This document shows positions 54,758 through 64,000 of a DNA stretch of 64,000 bases, in pieces; within the stretch, counting starts at the first letter, position 1, and the number at the start of each line of letters is the position of its first letter. The position numbers and the translations under genes are program-made. Below the pieces are notes generated by a model. That model saw only the letters and a program-made list of their open reading frames with translations. It was not told the DNA's origin and made no database searches. The stretch covers positions 92,306 to 156,305 of the forward strand of contig JAJPHD010000001.1 of the NCBI GenBank assembly GCA_021325455.1, written 5' to 3'. This DNA is from Actinomycetota bacterium (GTDB lineage: Bacteria; Actinomycetota; Acidimicrobiia; Acidimicrobiales; JAJPHD01).

Positions 54758-56701
54758 CTACACCCCCACCCTGGACAGCACCCAGGCCATGATGGCCACG
54801 GCCCCGATGGCGATGCCCAGGGCGTAGTTGCGCACGTAGCCCGTCTGCACGGTACGGACCCGGGTGGCGGCACGCCGTATGAGGCCGGCCGAGCCGTTCA
54901 CTCCCCCGTCTATGACCAGGGGGTCGAAGCGGTCGGCGGCGAACCCGGCCGCCCGGTAGCCGGGCCGGCCCACTAGGAAGTCGTAGAGGTCGTCCAGGTG
55001 CCAGCCCCGCTGGAGGAACATGGGCTCCAGGGCGGGCCGATCCCAGCGCCTCCACCACAGGGCGGTGACCACCGCCACCCCGATGAGGGCCACGGCGCCG
55101 TCCATGACGGGCAGGCCCACGGCCCAGGAAAGGCCCAGGGGGAAGTGGTAGCTGTAGGGCCCCACCACGGGGGCCAGCCAGTGGGAGAGGAAGTCCCAGT
55201 CGGGGCGGATGGGCAGGTTGATGAACCCCCCGAAGAACGAGGCCACCGCCAGGGCGATGAGCGGCACGGTCATGACGGGCCGGCTCTCGTGGGGCTCGTA
55301 GCCTTCGCCGGCCCCCTCGATCCCGATGCCGTGGCCGGGGCTGGCCGTGGCCAGCGCCGCCAGCCGGCGCCAGCGCTCCTCGCCGTAGAAGCAGAGGTAG
55401 AACTCCCGCCCGATGTAGTAAGCGGTCAGGGCCACCGTGAACTCTCCGAGGGCCCACATGATGTGGCCCTGAGGGAAGGCCGTGGTGAGCACGTCCCCCT
55501 TGGACCAGAACCCCGAGAACGGCGCCACCCCGGCGATGGCGAACCAGGCCACGAAGAAGGTGACGGCCGTGATGGGCATGTACCTGGCCAGGCCGCCCAT
55601 CTTCTTCAGGTCCTGCTCGTCGTGGAGGCCGTGGATGACCGACCCGGCCCCGAGGAAGAGAAGCGCCTTGTAGAAGGCGTGCGTCACCATGAGGAAGATG
55701 GCCGCCGTGTAGGCATGCGACCCCACGGCGAAGAACATGTACCCGAGCTGGGACACGGTGGAGAAGGCCAGCACCTTCTTGATGTCCTGCTGGGCGCAGG
55801 CAGCCGCGGCGGCGGCGAAGGCGGTGACGACCCCGAACACGGCCACGATCGTGCTGCTCACCGGGCTCAGGGCGAGCAGCGGGCTGATGCGGGTCATGAG
55901 GTACACGCCGGCCGTCACCATGGTGGCGGCGTGGATGAGGGCCGAGACGGGGGTGGGGCCCTCCATGGCGTCGAGCAGCCACGGGTAGAGGGGTATCTGG
56001 GCCGACTTGCCCACGGCGCCCATGAAGAGGAGGAGGCAGGCCGCCGTGGCCGTGGTGCCGGCGATGTGCCCGGCCCTGGCGGCGGAGAACACGCCCGTGT
56101 AGGTCAAGGTCCCGGTGGCGTTGAACAGGAAGAACATGGCCACGACGAAGCCGAAGTCACCGATCCGGTTGTAAACGAAGGCCTTCTTCCCGGCGCTGGC
56201 GGCGGAGTCCCGGACGAACCAGAAGGCGATGAGCCAGTAGGAGCAGGCCCCCACTCCTTCCCAGCCGAGGAAGGTGAGGACGAAGTTCTCCGACAGGACG
56301 AGCACCAGCATGGAGAAGACGAACAGGTTGAAGTACACGAAGAACTTGTGGAACTGCTCGTCGTGCTCCATGTAGCCGATGGAGTACAGGTGGATGACCG
56401 AGCTCACCCCGGTAACGAAGAGGGCCATCACCAGGGAGAGGGGGTCGGCCCGGAAGGCCACCGAGACGTGCAGGCCTCCTACCGGCAGCCAGCTGAACAG
56501 GGTCTGGACGAACAGGCGGTGGGAGGGGGGCCGGGCATAGAGGGCGCCGAACACGATGGCGGTGGCCACGAAGCTGAGGGCCACCGAGCCCGTCCCCAGC
56601 CACCCCGCCCTGGGGTTACCCAACCGCCGCCCGCCCACCAGGAGGGCGAAGAAGCCGCCCAGGGGCAGCAGGACTATGGCAGCTGTGGCATAAAGGAGCA
56701 T
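54758..56701 (-). CDS. nuoL: NADH-quinone oxidoreductase subunit L
   Basis: The largest antiporter-like subunit with the long lateral helix. ATG 56701 (MLLYATAAIVLLPLGGFFAL) was chosen; the frame is open upstream but overlaps nuoK there. The 647 residues include HLYSIGYMEHDEQFHKFFVY, NFVLTFLGWEGVGACSYWLI, GKSAQIPLYPWLLDAMEGPT and STVSQLGYMFFAVG. Normal length. It lies 17 bp after nuoK. Confidence 0.97.
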   Translation of the reverse strand: MLLYATAAIVLLPLGGFFALLVGGRRLGNPRAGWLGTGSVALSFVATAIVFGALYARPPSHRLFVQTLFSWLPVGGLHVSVAFRADPLSLVMALFVTGVSSVIHLYSIGYMEHDEQFHKFFVYFNLFVFSMLVLVLSENFVLTFLGWEGVGACSYWLIAFWFVRDSAASAGKKAFVYNRIGDFGFVVAMFFLFNATGTLTYTGVFSAARAGHIAGTTATAACLLLFMGAVGKSAQIPLYPWLLDAMEGPTPVSALIHAATMVTAGVYLMTRISPLLALSPVSSTIVAVFGVVTAFAAAAAACAQQDIKKVLAFSTVSQLGYMFFAVGSHAYTAAIFLMVTHAFYKALLFLGAGSVIHGLHDEQDLKKMGGLARYMPITAVTFFVAWFAIAGVAPFSGFWSKGDVLTTAFPQGHIMWALGEFTVALTAYYIGREFYLCFYGEERWRRLAALATASPGHGIGIEGAGEGYEPHESRPVMTVPLIALAVASFFGGFINLPIRPDWDFLSHWLAPVVGPYSYHFPLGLSWAVGLPVMDGAVALIGVAVVTALWWRRWDRPALEPMFLQRGWHLDDLYDFLVGRPGYRAAGFAADRFDPLVIDGGVNGSAGLIRRAATRVRTVQTGYVRNYALGIAIGAVAIMAWVLSRVGV

Positions 56702-56718
56702 CGGTCCGTTGGTTCTTG

Positions 56719-57024
56719 TCAGCCCTTGAGCGCGTGCAGGTCGTCGGCGGTCGCCCCCACCCGGCGGCGGAAGATGGCCACGATGATGCCCAGGCCGACC
56801 ACGACCTCGGCCGCCGCCACCACCAGGACGAAGAAGACCAGCGACTGGCCGCCGATGTCGTTGAGCATGCGGGCAAAGGTCACGAACGTCAAGTTGGCGG
56901 CGTTGAGCATCAGCTCCACGCACATGAACATGACCAGCACGTTGCGGCGCAGGAGCAGCCCCATGGCCCCCACGCTGAAGAGGATGGCGGCCAGGATCAG
57001 GTACCAGGTTCCCCCGAGGCTCAC
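56719..57024 (-). CDS. nuoK: NADH-quinone oxidoreductase subunit K
   Basis: A 101-residue membrane subunit with three helices. GTG 57024 overlaps the nuoJ stop (GTGA). [20 protein letters not shown] and [20 protein letters not shown] carry the two membrane glutamates needed for proton pumping. The frame is open far upstream in the nuoJ region, but that is not conserved. Normal length. Confidence 0.97.
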   Translation of the reverse strand: MSLGGTWYLILAAILFSVGAMGLLLRRNVLVMFMCVELMLNAANLTFVTFARMLNDIGGQSLVFFVLVVAAAEVVVGLGIIVAIFRRRVGATADDLHALKG

Positions 57025-57731
57025 GGCCGCTCCTCGCTGGTAACGAGCTCCTCGTCTTCCCCCTCGGCCGGTCCCTCCGAGACGGGGCGCGCAGCCTGCC
57101 CGGGCGGGGCCAGCGAGGCAGCCTCGGGTGGTGAGGACATGGCCGGGTCCCCCGGCCCCCTCACCTCTCCCTCCCCCCCGGGCCGGCGCTGGCCGGTCCT
57201 CGGCCGGCGGGCCAGGACCACCGCCCCCACCACGGCCACCACCAGGAGGATCGAGGTCACCTCGAAGGGAAGGAGGTAGGTGGTGAAGATGGACCGGCCC
57301 AGCTTGGCCACGTTGGTCCCCTGGCCACTGGCCGGCCCGGCCACCGAGGAGGCCCCGACGGGCCAGGTCACCCGGGCCAGCAGGAGGACCTCGGCCAGGG
57401 CCATGACCCCGAGCAGGAGGCCCATGACCCGCTGGCCCCGCAAGGGCTCCCGGCCCAGGTTCTCGATGCGGTCCACCCCGATCAGCATGATCACGAACAG
57501 GAAGAGGACCACGATGGCCCCGGCGTAGACGATGACCTGGGCCACGGCCAGGAACTGGGCGTCCTGCTCCACGAACAGGACGGCCACGCCGAAGAGGGTG
57601 AGGATGAGGAACAGGGCCGAGTGCACGGGGTTGCGGGATAGCACCACCCCGAAGGCGCCGGTCAGGCACATGACGGCGCACGTGGCGAAGGTGATCCCGT
57701 CGGGGAGGGTGACCGCTGGCAGGGGGTGCAT
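57021..57731 (-). CDS. nuoJ: NADH-quinone oxidoreductase subunit J with polar C-terminal tail
   Basis: A five-helix membrane subunit. Motifs are [40 protein letters not shown] and [12 protein letters not shown]. The first 175 residues are normal. A tail of about 55 residues rich in Gly, Pro and acidic residues follows, giving 236. The tail overlaps nuoK by four bases. Confidence 0.96.
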   Translation of the reverse strand: MHPLPAVTLPDGITFATCAVMCLTGAFGVVLSRNPVHSALFLILTLFGVAVLFVEQDAQFLAVAQVIVYAGAIVVLFLFVIMLIGVDRIENLGREPLRGQRVMGLLLGVMALAEVLLLARVTWPVGASSVAGPASGQGTNVAKLGRSIFTTYLLPFEVTSILLVVAVVGAVVLARRPRTGQRRPGGEGEVRGPGDPAMSSPPEAASLAPPGQAARPVSEGPAEGEDEELVTSEERP

Positions 57732-58651
57732 CAGGTTTCCTCCCGGCCCGCTTCCCCACCCCGGTCGGGCCGGGAGGAGGCGAAGCCATCAGGGGCCCCC
57801 GAGCCGAACCGCACGGGGCCAGCGTTGATCAGGTCCAGGACCTTCTCCTTCATGGTCATGGGCGGGTTCTCCAGGCCGTGCTGCACGTGGCCCACCCTGG
57901 GGCCGGGGGGCCCGAAGGGCTTGACCCCTGCCGGGGTCACGCCGTGGCGCTTGGCCCGCCGCCTGGCCATGAAGCCGATGAGGCTGGGCAGGTGGTAGGC
58001 GGCCAGCTCGCGGATGGGGAAGTCGTTGGGGCCGTGCTGGCCGCTGTCGAAGGACGGGGAAGCCTGACCCAGCTCGCCGGGGCGGCATCCGTAGCCCAGC
58101 TCTCCCGACCACTGGCGGCGGCCCTCGAAGGCGGCGGCTCCTGACGGGGAGGTGGCGCGCACCCAGGCCGAGGTGTGCACGTCGTCACCCTGCCTCCAGT
58201 CCTCCCAAGGGAGCACCTGAGGCCGCCCGTCGTCCCCCACGACCAGCTCCCGCTTGGTGTAGATGGCGTCCTCCCGGTTGGTGAAGGAGAACTCAAAGAG
58301 CTTGGACTCGGTGATGGCCTCGGTGGGGCAGGCCTCGACGCAGAGGTCGCAGTGTATGCACCTCAGGTAGTTGATCTCGTAGACGAACCCGTAGCGCTCG
58401 CCGGGGGAGACGGGGGCGTCGGGGGGATTGTCGAGCCCCCGGACGTAGATGCAGCTGGCCGGGCACACGCCGGCGCACAGCTCGCAGCCGATGCACTTCT
58501 CCATGCCGTCCTCGTAGCGGTTGAGGACGTGGCGGCCGTGGAAGCGAGGGGGCTTGGGCCGCTTCTGCTCCGGGTACTGGGACGTGACCCGGGGCTGGAA
58601 GACCTGGCTCAGGGTGACCTTGAACCCCTTGAACCCGTCGAGGACTCCCAT
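57731..58651 (-). CDS. nuoI: NADH-quinone oxidoreductase subunit I with long C-terminal extension
   Basis: Ferredoxin-like subunit carrying two 4Fe-4S clusters on the way to quinone. The ligands are [12 protein letters not shown] (Cys53, 56, 59, 63) and [12 protein letters not shown] (Cys98, 101, 104, 108), with [17 protein letters not shown] before them. After the core, which ends near residue 180, come about 125 further residues of unknown function; typical bacterial NuoI has 160-200. The extension is in frame, overlaps no other gene and ends at the nuoJ start. Confidence 0.96.
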   Translation of the reverse strand: MGVLDGFKGFKVTLSQVFQPRVTSQYPEQKRPKPPRFHGRHVLNRYEDGMEKCIGCELCAGVCPASCIYVRGLDNPPDAPVSPGERYGFVYEINYLRCIHCDLCVEACPTEAITESKLFEFSFTNREDAIYTKRELVVGDDGRPQVLPWEDWRQGDDVHTSAWVRATSPSGAAAFEGRRQWSGELGYGCRPGELGQASPSFDSGQHGPNDFPIRELAAYHLPSLIGFMARRRAKRHGVTPAGVKPFGPPGPRVGHVQHGLENPPMTMKEKVLDLINAGPVRFGSGAPDGFASSRPDRGGEAGREET

Positions 58652-59952
58652 CAGGTCCCTGCCCCCCGGCCAGCCGAGCCCGAGGTCAAGGGGGCGCCGG
58701 CCCGCCGGCCGGCGACCGCGGACGGGCCGGGTGGGCCGTCATCCCCGGTCGGGCTGAAGCGGCCCACGAAGCGGAACTCCGCCCCCGGCTCCTCCTGCTG
58801 TGAACGGCCCACCTTCAGGGCCCGGAGGATGAGGAGGGAGGTGACGATGCCGCCCCCGAAGATCCCGAAGCCCCACTTCAAGTCGATGAGCATCCCGGCG
58901 ATGATGAGCAGCCAGAACAGTGATCCCGGGATGAGCACCTTCCATCCGAGGTCCATGAGCTGGTCGTAGCGAAGGCGGGGCAGGGTGGCGCGCAACCAGA
59001 CGTAGAAGTAGAGGAACACCACCGTCTTGATGAAGAACCAGAGGATGGGCCACAACCAGTGGACGGGGCGGATGTGGGGCCCGTCGGGCCCACCGAAGAA
59101 CAGGGTCACCACGATGGCCGACATGGTGATGGTGTTCATGAACTCGGCCAGGTAGAAGAGGGCGAAGCGGACCGAGGAGTACTCGGTCTGGAAGCCCCCG
59201 ACCAGCTCCTGCTCGGCCTCGGTCAGGTCGAAGGGGGGGCGGTTCAGCTCGGCCGTGATGGCGACCAGGAATATGAAGAACGGCACGACGCCCAGGCGCA
59301 GGACGTTCCAGGCCGGCACGGGCCCGTAGAGCACCGCCGACTGCGAGTTCACGATCTGGCGGGTCGAGAGGGACCCGGTCATGAGGACCACGGCGGCAAT
59401 GGAGAGGCCCAGGGCGGCCTCGTAGGAGACCATCTGGGCCGAGGCCCGGATCCCGCCCAGGAGCGGGTACTTGGAGCCCGAGGACCACCCGGCCAGCATG
59501 ACCCCGTACACGGAGATGGAGGACATGGCCAGGAGGAACAGGATGCCGATCGGGGGGTCGGCCACCTGGAGCTCGGTCGTGTGGCCGAAGATCGTCACCT
59601 CGCCGCCGACGGGGACAATGGCGAAGACGAGGAAGGCGGGGATGGCAGACAGGTAGGGCGCCAGGCGGAACACCCTCCGGTCCGCACGGTCCGGCAGCAG
59701 GTCCTCCTTGAAGAACAGCTTCACCCCGTCGGCCATCGTCTGGAGGACCCCGAAGGGCCCCGCCCGGTTGGGCCCGATCCGGTTCTGCATGTCGGAGATG
59801 ACCTTGCGCTCGAACCAGATCATGAGCAGGACGCAGAGCAGCAGGATCACGAAGGCGGCGATGGCCTTGACCAGCACGATGATGACCACGCCCAGGGTCA
59901 CCCCGTGGGCGAAGAGGGGCGGCAGGGGTGCGTACAGCGGGTGGAGCGCCAC
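58651..59952 (-). CDS. nuoH: NADH-quinone oxidoreductase subunit H
   Basis: The eight-helix subunit forming the quinone chamber. RKVISDMQNRIGPNRAGPFG, LQTMADGVKLFFKEDLLPDR, ELNRPPFDLTEAEQELVGGF and RATLPRLRYDQLMDLGWKVL are the conserved loops. It has 433 residues; the last 60 form a polar tail slightly longer than usual. It starts at the nuoG end. Confidence 0.97.
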   Translation of the reverse strand: MALHPLYAPLPPLFAHGVTLGVVIIVLVKAIAAFVILLLCVLLMIWFERKVISDMQNRIGPNRAGPFGVLQTMADGVKLFFKEDLLPDRADRRVFRLAPYLSAIPAFLVFAIVPVGGEVTIFGHTTELQVADPPIGILFLLAMSSISVYGVMLAGWSSGSKYPLLGGIRASAQMVSYEAALGLSIAAVVLMTGSLSTRQIVNSQSAVLYGPVPAWNVLRLGVVPFFIFLVAITAELNRPPFDLTEAEQELVGGFQTEYSSVRFALFYLAEFMNTITMSAIVVTLFFGGPDGPHIRPVHWLWPILWFFIKTVVFLYFYVWLRATLPRLRYDQLMDLGWKVLIPGSLFWLLIIAGMLIDLKWGFGIFGGGIVTSLLILRALKVGRSQQEEPGAEFRFVGRFSPTGDDGPPGPSAVAGRRAGAPLTSGSAGRGAGT

Positions 59953-62757
59953 CTAGATCGTCTCCAGTCGGACATCGGTCACGGGCTTGGTGGCGTCGAT
60001 GAGGTCCGCCGCCCCCTCCCCCTCCAGGTTGAAGGCGAGGGCGGCCGAGCCCCTCGGTATCCCCGGGTCCACCACGGCCTCGAGCACCAGGCTGGCACCG
60101 GGGGTCACGACACGCACCCGGTCCCCCGGCGCGCGCCCCAGCCGGTCCAGGTCATAGCGGTTGACCCTGAGACGGGGCCCCGGGGCCAGAGGGGCCAGGG
60201 AAGGGCAGGCCTGGACCAGGGTGCCCTGGTCGTAGAGGACCCGACCCGTCACCAGCCGCAGGCCGTAGCCGTCCACCCGGGGGACGTCGGGGGCCACTGT
60301 CGGGCCGGAGTAGGTGAGCGGGCTGGGCCGCGAGGCGACGTCCTCCTGGCGCCTTGCCTCCTCGGCGCGTGCTTCCCGGTCCGGGCCCTCCCAGGCCTCC
60401 CGCTCCTCCTCGGTGCTCCAGTCCTCCGGCGCCCCCGCCACGTTGGGGACCCCGTGGCGCTCGGCCGAGCCGATGCCCGGCGTGGCCATGGGGTCGATGG
60501 GGGCAGGCACGCCCTGGGTGGCGCCCACGCCGGTGTCGGTGGTACCGGGGTGGACCGCAGGGCCCCCGCCCGGCCTCCCCACCCCGGGCTGGATGCGCAC
60601 AGGCACCCTGGGCAGGGGAGCCAGCAGGCCGTCCCGGGAGGAGCGGCTGGCCAGCAGGACCCGGGTGATGCCGGCGTGGGAGGGTGCCAGGCGCTCGATC
60701 TCGTCCCAGATCTCCTCCACCGACTCCAGCCCGAGGTCGGCCCCGAGGGCCGCGGCCAGCTCGGCCGCGATCATCCAGTCGGGCCGGCACGTCCCGGGAG
60801 CCACCACCTTCTGGCCCAGCCGGGTGATGCGCCCCTCCAGGTTGGTGGTGGTGCCCGGCCGCTCGGCGTACATGGCTGCGGGGAGCACCACGTCCGCCCG
60901 CCGGGAGGACCCGTTGAGGAAGGCGTCCACCGCCACCACGAACTCCACCCCGTCCAGGGCCCGGCGGGCCAGGCGGCGATCCGGGAAGTCCGCCAGAGGA
61001 TCGGCTCCCAGCAGGACGAGGGCCCCCATACGCCCCTCGGCCGCCGCGGCCAGCATTCCCGCTGTCTCCTGCCCCCTGGAGTCGGGGAGGGTCCCCCACC
61101 CCCGGGTGAACCAGTCGCGCCCCTCCTCCAGGGTCACGCGCCCGGGCAGGAGCCCGGGCGCCAGGCCCATGTCCAAGGCCCCGTGGACGTTGGCCCGCCG
61201 CAGGGCGGGCAGGAAGCGTGCCTCGGGCAGAGCCTGGGCCAGGGCGGCGGCGGCGGCGGCGATGGAGTCGGCGGGCTCGGCAAGGGACGGACGGCCCAGG
61301 ACCACCACCACTCCCTCCCCTCTTCCCCCCTGGTCCAGCCCGAGGAGCTGGCGGGCCCGCTCCCTTGCCTGACGGGCCGCCGCATCGGCGTCGGTGGGGG
61401 CCGAGGGTCCCGCCGAGCGGGCCCGGTGCGGCGACAGGACCTGCTGGACCAGGTCGGCGGCCTCGCCGGGGCGGTAGGGAAGGGAGACCCTCGCCAGGTG
61501 GCTGAGGCCGCTGGCCGCCGGAGCCAGCTCCACCACGGGCAGGCCGCCGTCCAGGACGGCCTGACGCAGGCGCAGGTGCAGTATGGGCAGCTCCTCGTGC
61601 AGGTCGGGGGCCAGGAGGACCAGGGCCCGGGCCGAGCAGGCCTGGTCGATGGTGGCCCGGGGCAGGCCCAGCACCACCTCGGCGGGCAGCCCGTCGCCCA
61701 GCTGGGCGTCAACCGAGTCCGTGCGGAGCACGGACTTGGCCAGCTTGGCCCAGGCGTAGGCGTCCTCGTTGGTGAGACGGGCCCCCCCGATCACGCCCAC
61801 CCCCGAAGGACCGTACCGGTCCAGGGCCCGGCGCAGGCCCTGGGCCGCGGCCGCCAGGGCCCTGGACCAGGTGACCTCCTGCAGCTCCTGGTCCTTGCGC
61901 AGGAGGGGATGGATGACCCGGTCCTCAGAGTTGTTGGCCTCGAAGTCGAAGCGGCCCTTGTCGCACAGCCAGCCGTGGTTCACCGGGTCGGAGTCCACCC
62001 CCAGATAGCGGATCACCCTGTCTGACGATGACTGGACGGCCACCCGGCAGCCCACGGCGCAGCTGGTGCAGGTGCTCTCGCACTGCTCCAGGTCCCAGGG
62101 CCGGGCCTTGAACCGGTAGGGAGTGGCCGTGAGGGCCCCCACGGGGCAGATCTGCACCGTGTTGCCACTGAAGTAGGAGTCGAAGGGCAGCTCGGGGAAG
62201 GTGTTGACCTCGAGGTGGTCCCCCCGGCTGATGAAGTTGATGAGGGCCTCGCCGGCCACCTCGGTGGCGAAGCGGGTGCAGCGGTCGCACTGGATGCAGC
62301 GCTCCCGGTCCAGGGCCACGAGCGAGCTGATCCAGATGGGCTTGGCGAAATGGACCTTCTCCTCGACGAGACGGCTCTCCCCCGGGCCCCAGGTCATGGT
62401 CTGGTCCTGGAGGGGGCACTCACCCCCCTTGTCGCAGACGGGGCAGTCCAGGGGATGGTTGACGAGGAGGAACTCGAGGATCCCGTCCTGGGCCTTCTTC
62501 ACCTTGTCGCTGGTGGTGACCACCTCCATCCCGTCGGCTGCGTCCATGAAGCAGGCGGGCTGGAGGGAGAAGCCCCTCGGCCCCTTCACCTCGACCAGGC
62601 ACATGCGGCACATCCCCACCGGGCGCATCCTGGGGTGGTAGCAGAAGCGGGGTATGTAGGTGCCCGCCCGCTCGGCAGCGGCGATGATCTTCTCGCCCTT
62701 GCGGGCGGGGACAGGCCGGCCGTCCAGCACCATGGTGAGGGTCTCGTCGTCAGGCAT
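59953..62757 (-). CDS. nuoG: NADH-quinone oxidoreductase subunit G
   Basis: The large Fe-S subunit, 934 residues. The N-terminal 2Fe-2S ligands are in IPRFCYHPRMRPVGMCRMC and the PACFMDA segment. HPLDCPVCDKGGECPLQD and RCIQCDRCTRFATEVAG carry 4Fe-4S clusters. CTSCAVGCRVAV with a later CDKGRFDFEA marks the extra N7-type cluster site. A molybdopterin-oxidoreductase-like part fills the rest, with the C-terminal MopB-type domain. It overlaps nuoF by eight bases. Confidence 0.97.
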   Translation of the reverse strand: MPDDETLTMVLDGRPVPARKGEKIIAAAERAGTYIPRFCYHPRMRPVGMCRMCLVEVKGPRGFSLQPACFMDAADGMEVVTTSDKVKKAQDGILEFLLVNHPLDCPVCDKGGECPLQDQTMTWGPGESRLVEEKVHFAKPIWISSLVALDRERCIQCDRCTRFATEVAGEALINFISRGDHLEVNTFPELPFDSYFSGNTVQICPVGALTATPYRFKARPWDLEQCESTCTSCAVGCRVAVQSSSDRVIRYLGVDSDPVNHGWLCDKGRFDFEANNSEDRVIHPLLRKDQELQEVTWSRALAAAAQGLRRALDRYGPSGVGVIGGARLTNEDAYAWAKLAKSVLRTDSVDAQLGDGLPAEVVLGLPRATIDQACSARALVLLAPDLHEELPILHLRLRQAVLDGGLPVVELAPAASGLSHLARVSLPYRPGEAADLVQQVLSPHRARSAGPSAPTDADAAARQARERARQLLGLDQGGRGEGVVVVLGRPSLAEPADSIAAAAAALAQALPEARFLPALRRANVHGALDMGLAPGLLPGRVTLEEGRDWFTRGWGTLPDSRGQETAGMLAAAAEGRMGALVLLGADPLADFPDRRLARRALDGVEFVVAVDAFLNGSSRRADVVLPAAMYAERPGTTTNLEGRITRLGQKVVAPGTCRPDWMIAAELAAALGADLGLESVEEIWDEIERLAPSHAGITRVLLASRSSRDGLLAPLPRVPVRIQPGVGRPGGGPAVHPGTTDTGVGATQGVPAPIDPMATPGIGSAERHGVPNVAGAPEDWSTEEEREAWEGPDREARAEEARRQEDVASRPSPLTYSGPTVAPDVPRVDGYGLRLVTGRVLYDQGTLVQACPSLAPLAPGPRLRVNRYDLDRLGRAPGDRVRVVTPGASLVLEAVVDPGIPRGSAALAFNLEGEGAADLIDATKPVTDVRLETI

Positions 62758-64000
62758 ACGGGCAGGCCCCGTCCTTTATGTGCACCAGGAACTCGTCTCT
62801 GAACATCCGGATGGCGGAGTAGATGGAAGGCGGGATCGACGGCCCCAGGGGGCAGATCGTGGTCTGCTGGGGGGGCCACACCAGCTCGGGGGAGATGTTG
62901 TCACAGACGTCCAGCAGCAGGTCCAGGTCCTCCTCCCGGCCGGCTCCGTCCTCGATGCGGCGCATGATCTTCTCCAGCCAGCCCGACCCCACCCGGCAGG
63001 GGGTGCACTGCCCGCACGACTCCCGGGCGAAGAACCGGGTGATGCGCCAGGCCGCCCGTACGGCGCAGGTGGTGTCGTCCATCACCACCACCGACCCCGA
63101 GCCGAGCATGGAGCTGTGCTTGGCCACCTCGTCCTGGGACAGGGGAAGGTCGACCAGCTCGGGTCCGAACCAGGGCGAGGACGCACCGCCCGGGATGAAG
63201 GCCTTGAGGGTCCGCCCGGCCCGCAGGCCCTGGCCGTAGACCGGGGCGTGGATCAGGTCGGAGAAGGTGGTCTTGGCCATCTCCACCTCGTAGTTGCCCG
63301 GCCGGCGGACGTGGCCCGACAGGGCGAAGAGCCGGGTCCCCGTGGAGGAGCCCTCCCCCAGCGAGGCGAAGGCGTCGCCCCCGTGGAGGACGATCCAGGG
63401 GATGTTGGACATGGTCTCCACGTTGTTGACCACGGTCGGCTCACCATAGAGGCCCATGGCGGCCGGGTAGTACGGGGGCTTGATCCGGGGAAAGCCACGC
63501 TTGCCCTCCAGGGATTCGAGCAGGCCGGTCTCGTCCCCGCAGATGTAGGCCCCCGCACCGGGGTGGACCACGACATCCACCGAGAACCCGGAGCCGAAGA
63601 TGTCCCTGCCCACGGCGCCGTAGCGGTAGGCCTCGTTCAAGGCCGACTGCATGCGCTCCAGGCCCAGGGCGAACTCCCCCCGCACGTATATGAACACCTG
63701 GGCCGCCCCTATGGCATAGGCGGTGATCAGGGACCCCTCCAGGATCTGGTGAGGGTCGCACTCTATGAGCAGGTGGTCCTTGAAGGTGGCGGGCTCGCTC
63801 TCGTCCCCGTTCACGGTGAGGTAGCGCACCGGGTTGGGCCGCAGCATGGACCACTTCCGCCCGGCCGGGAAGCCGGCGCCTCCCCGGCCCAGCAGGCTCG
63901 CCTTGCTGACCTCGGCGGCCACGTCCTCGGGGTGCATGGACAGGGCCTTACGCAGGGCCCGGTAGCCGCCCGTGGCCAGGTAGCGCTCGAGGGTGTGGGA
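62750..64000 (-). CDS. nuoF: NADH-quinone oxidoreductase subunit F, N-terminus beyond window edge
   Basis: The NADH- and FMN-binding subunit. The frame runs off the right edge, so the start is missing; 416 codons and the stop are present. LGRGGAGFPAGRKWSML binds NADH, GAGAYICGDETGLLESLEGK binds FMN, and ESCGQCTPCRVGSGWLEKIM with the later cysteine in TTICPLG holds the 4Fe-4S cluster. The nuoA-E genes are expected further right. Confidence 0.97.
   Translation of the reverse strand, partial: SHTLERYLATGGYRALRKALSMHPEDVAAEVSKASLLGRGGAGFPAGRKWSMLRPNPVRYLTVNGDESEPATFKDHLLIECDPHQILEGSLITAYAIGAAQVFIYVRGEFALGLERMQSALNEAYRYGAVGRDIFGSGFSVDVVVHPGAGAYICGDETGLLESLEGKRGFPRIKPPYYPAAMGLYGEPTVVNNVETMSNIPWIVLHGGDAFASLGEGSSTGTRLFALSGHVRRPGNYEVEMAKTTFSDLIHAPVYGQGLRAGRTLKAFIPGGASSPWFGPELVDLPLSQDEVAKHSSMLGSGSVVVMDDTTCAVRAAWRITRFFARESCGQCTPCRVGSGWLEKIMRRIEDGAGREEDLDLLLDVCDNISPELVWPPQQTTICPLGPSIPPSIYSAIRMFRDEFLVHIKDGACPYA

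Noticed and set aside
59059-62025. A 988-codon plus-strand frame
   Set aside because: It is the antisense of nuoH and nuoG; His/Gly/Pro-rich composition is typical of a GC-rich shadow frame.
1-64000. Insertion sequences, prophage genes or CRISPR arrays
   Set aside because: No transposase, integrase, phage or Cas motif and no regularly spaced repeats were seen; the only clear repeat is the coding one in rplV.

Overview
The window is a very GC-rich stretch of an actinobacterial chromosome. The class is probably Acidimicrobiia or a close relative. I infer this from base composition, a polyphosphate-type glucokinase, a putative F420-dependent (LLM-class) oxidoreductase, the tRNA-rpmG-tRNA(Trp)-secE-nusG string, and the lack of mycobacterial or streptomycete signature genes. 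No mobile element, CRISPR array or broken gene was found. Both edges cut genes: livM on the left and nuoF on the right.

Left part (1-5082): a minus-strand transport cluster encodes a 3-hydroxyisobutyrate-dehydrogenase-like enzyme, a LivK-type lipoprotein, LivH and LivM. An alpha/beta hydrolase is read divergently. A good promoter (TTGACA, 17 bp, AATACT) and a near-perfect palindrome lie between the two. This looks like a regulated uptake and catabolism locus for an unknown substrate.

Amino-sugar and insert region (5099-16988): glmS and glmM (both minus) flank a tight plus-strand operon of an LLM oxidoreductase, a DapA/NAL-like lyase, LutA and a fused LutB-LutC. rpsI and rplM precede glmM. 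A plus-strand pair, ppgK and ilvA, sits between rplM and truA, a position where related genomes often have none.

Central part (16200-48912, all minus): an almost unbroken run of translation and transcription genes. In transcription order these are secE, nusG, rplK, rplA, rplJ, rplL, rpoB, rpoC, rpsL, rpsG, fusA, tuf, rpsJ, rplC, rplD, rplW, rplB, rpsS, rplV, rpsC, rplP, rpmC, rpsQ, rplN, rplX, rplE, rpsN/Z, rpsH, rplF, rplR, rpsE, rpmD, rplO, secY, adk, map, infA, rpmJ, rpsM, rpsK, rpsD, rpoA, rplQ and truA. The rif, str, S10, spc and alpha clusters therefore lie end to end. Notable points are a clear rpoB promoter, a structured 286-bp spacer between rpsJ and rplC, a CTG start for infA, an acidic insertion in RpoC, and acidic tails on L22 and S3.

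Right part (48946-64000): tRNA-Trp, an ECF sigma factor with its zinc anti-sigma factor, rpmG, tRNA-Met, tRNA-Thr, tRNA-Tyr and plus-strand yajQ. The minus-strand complex I operon nuoF to nuoN follows, with nuoF cut by the edge. Apart from the terminal intergenic stretches described below, no gap exceeds 300 bases.

Several plus-strand genes have a TANNNT box 6-8 bases before the start codon, which suggests leaderless transcription.
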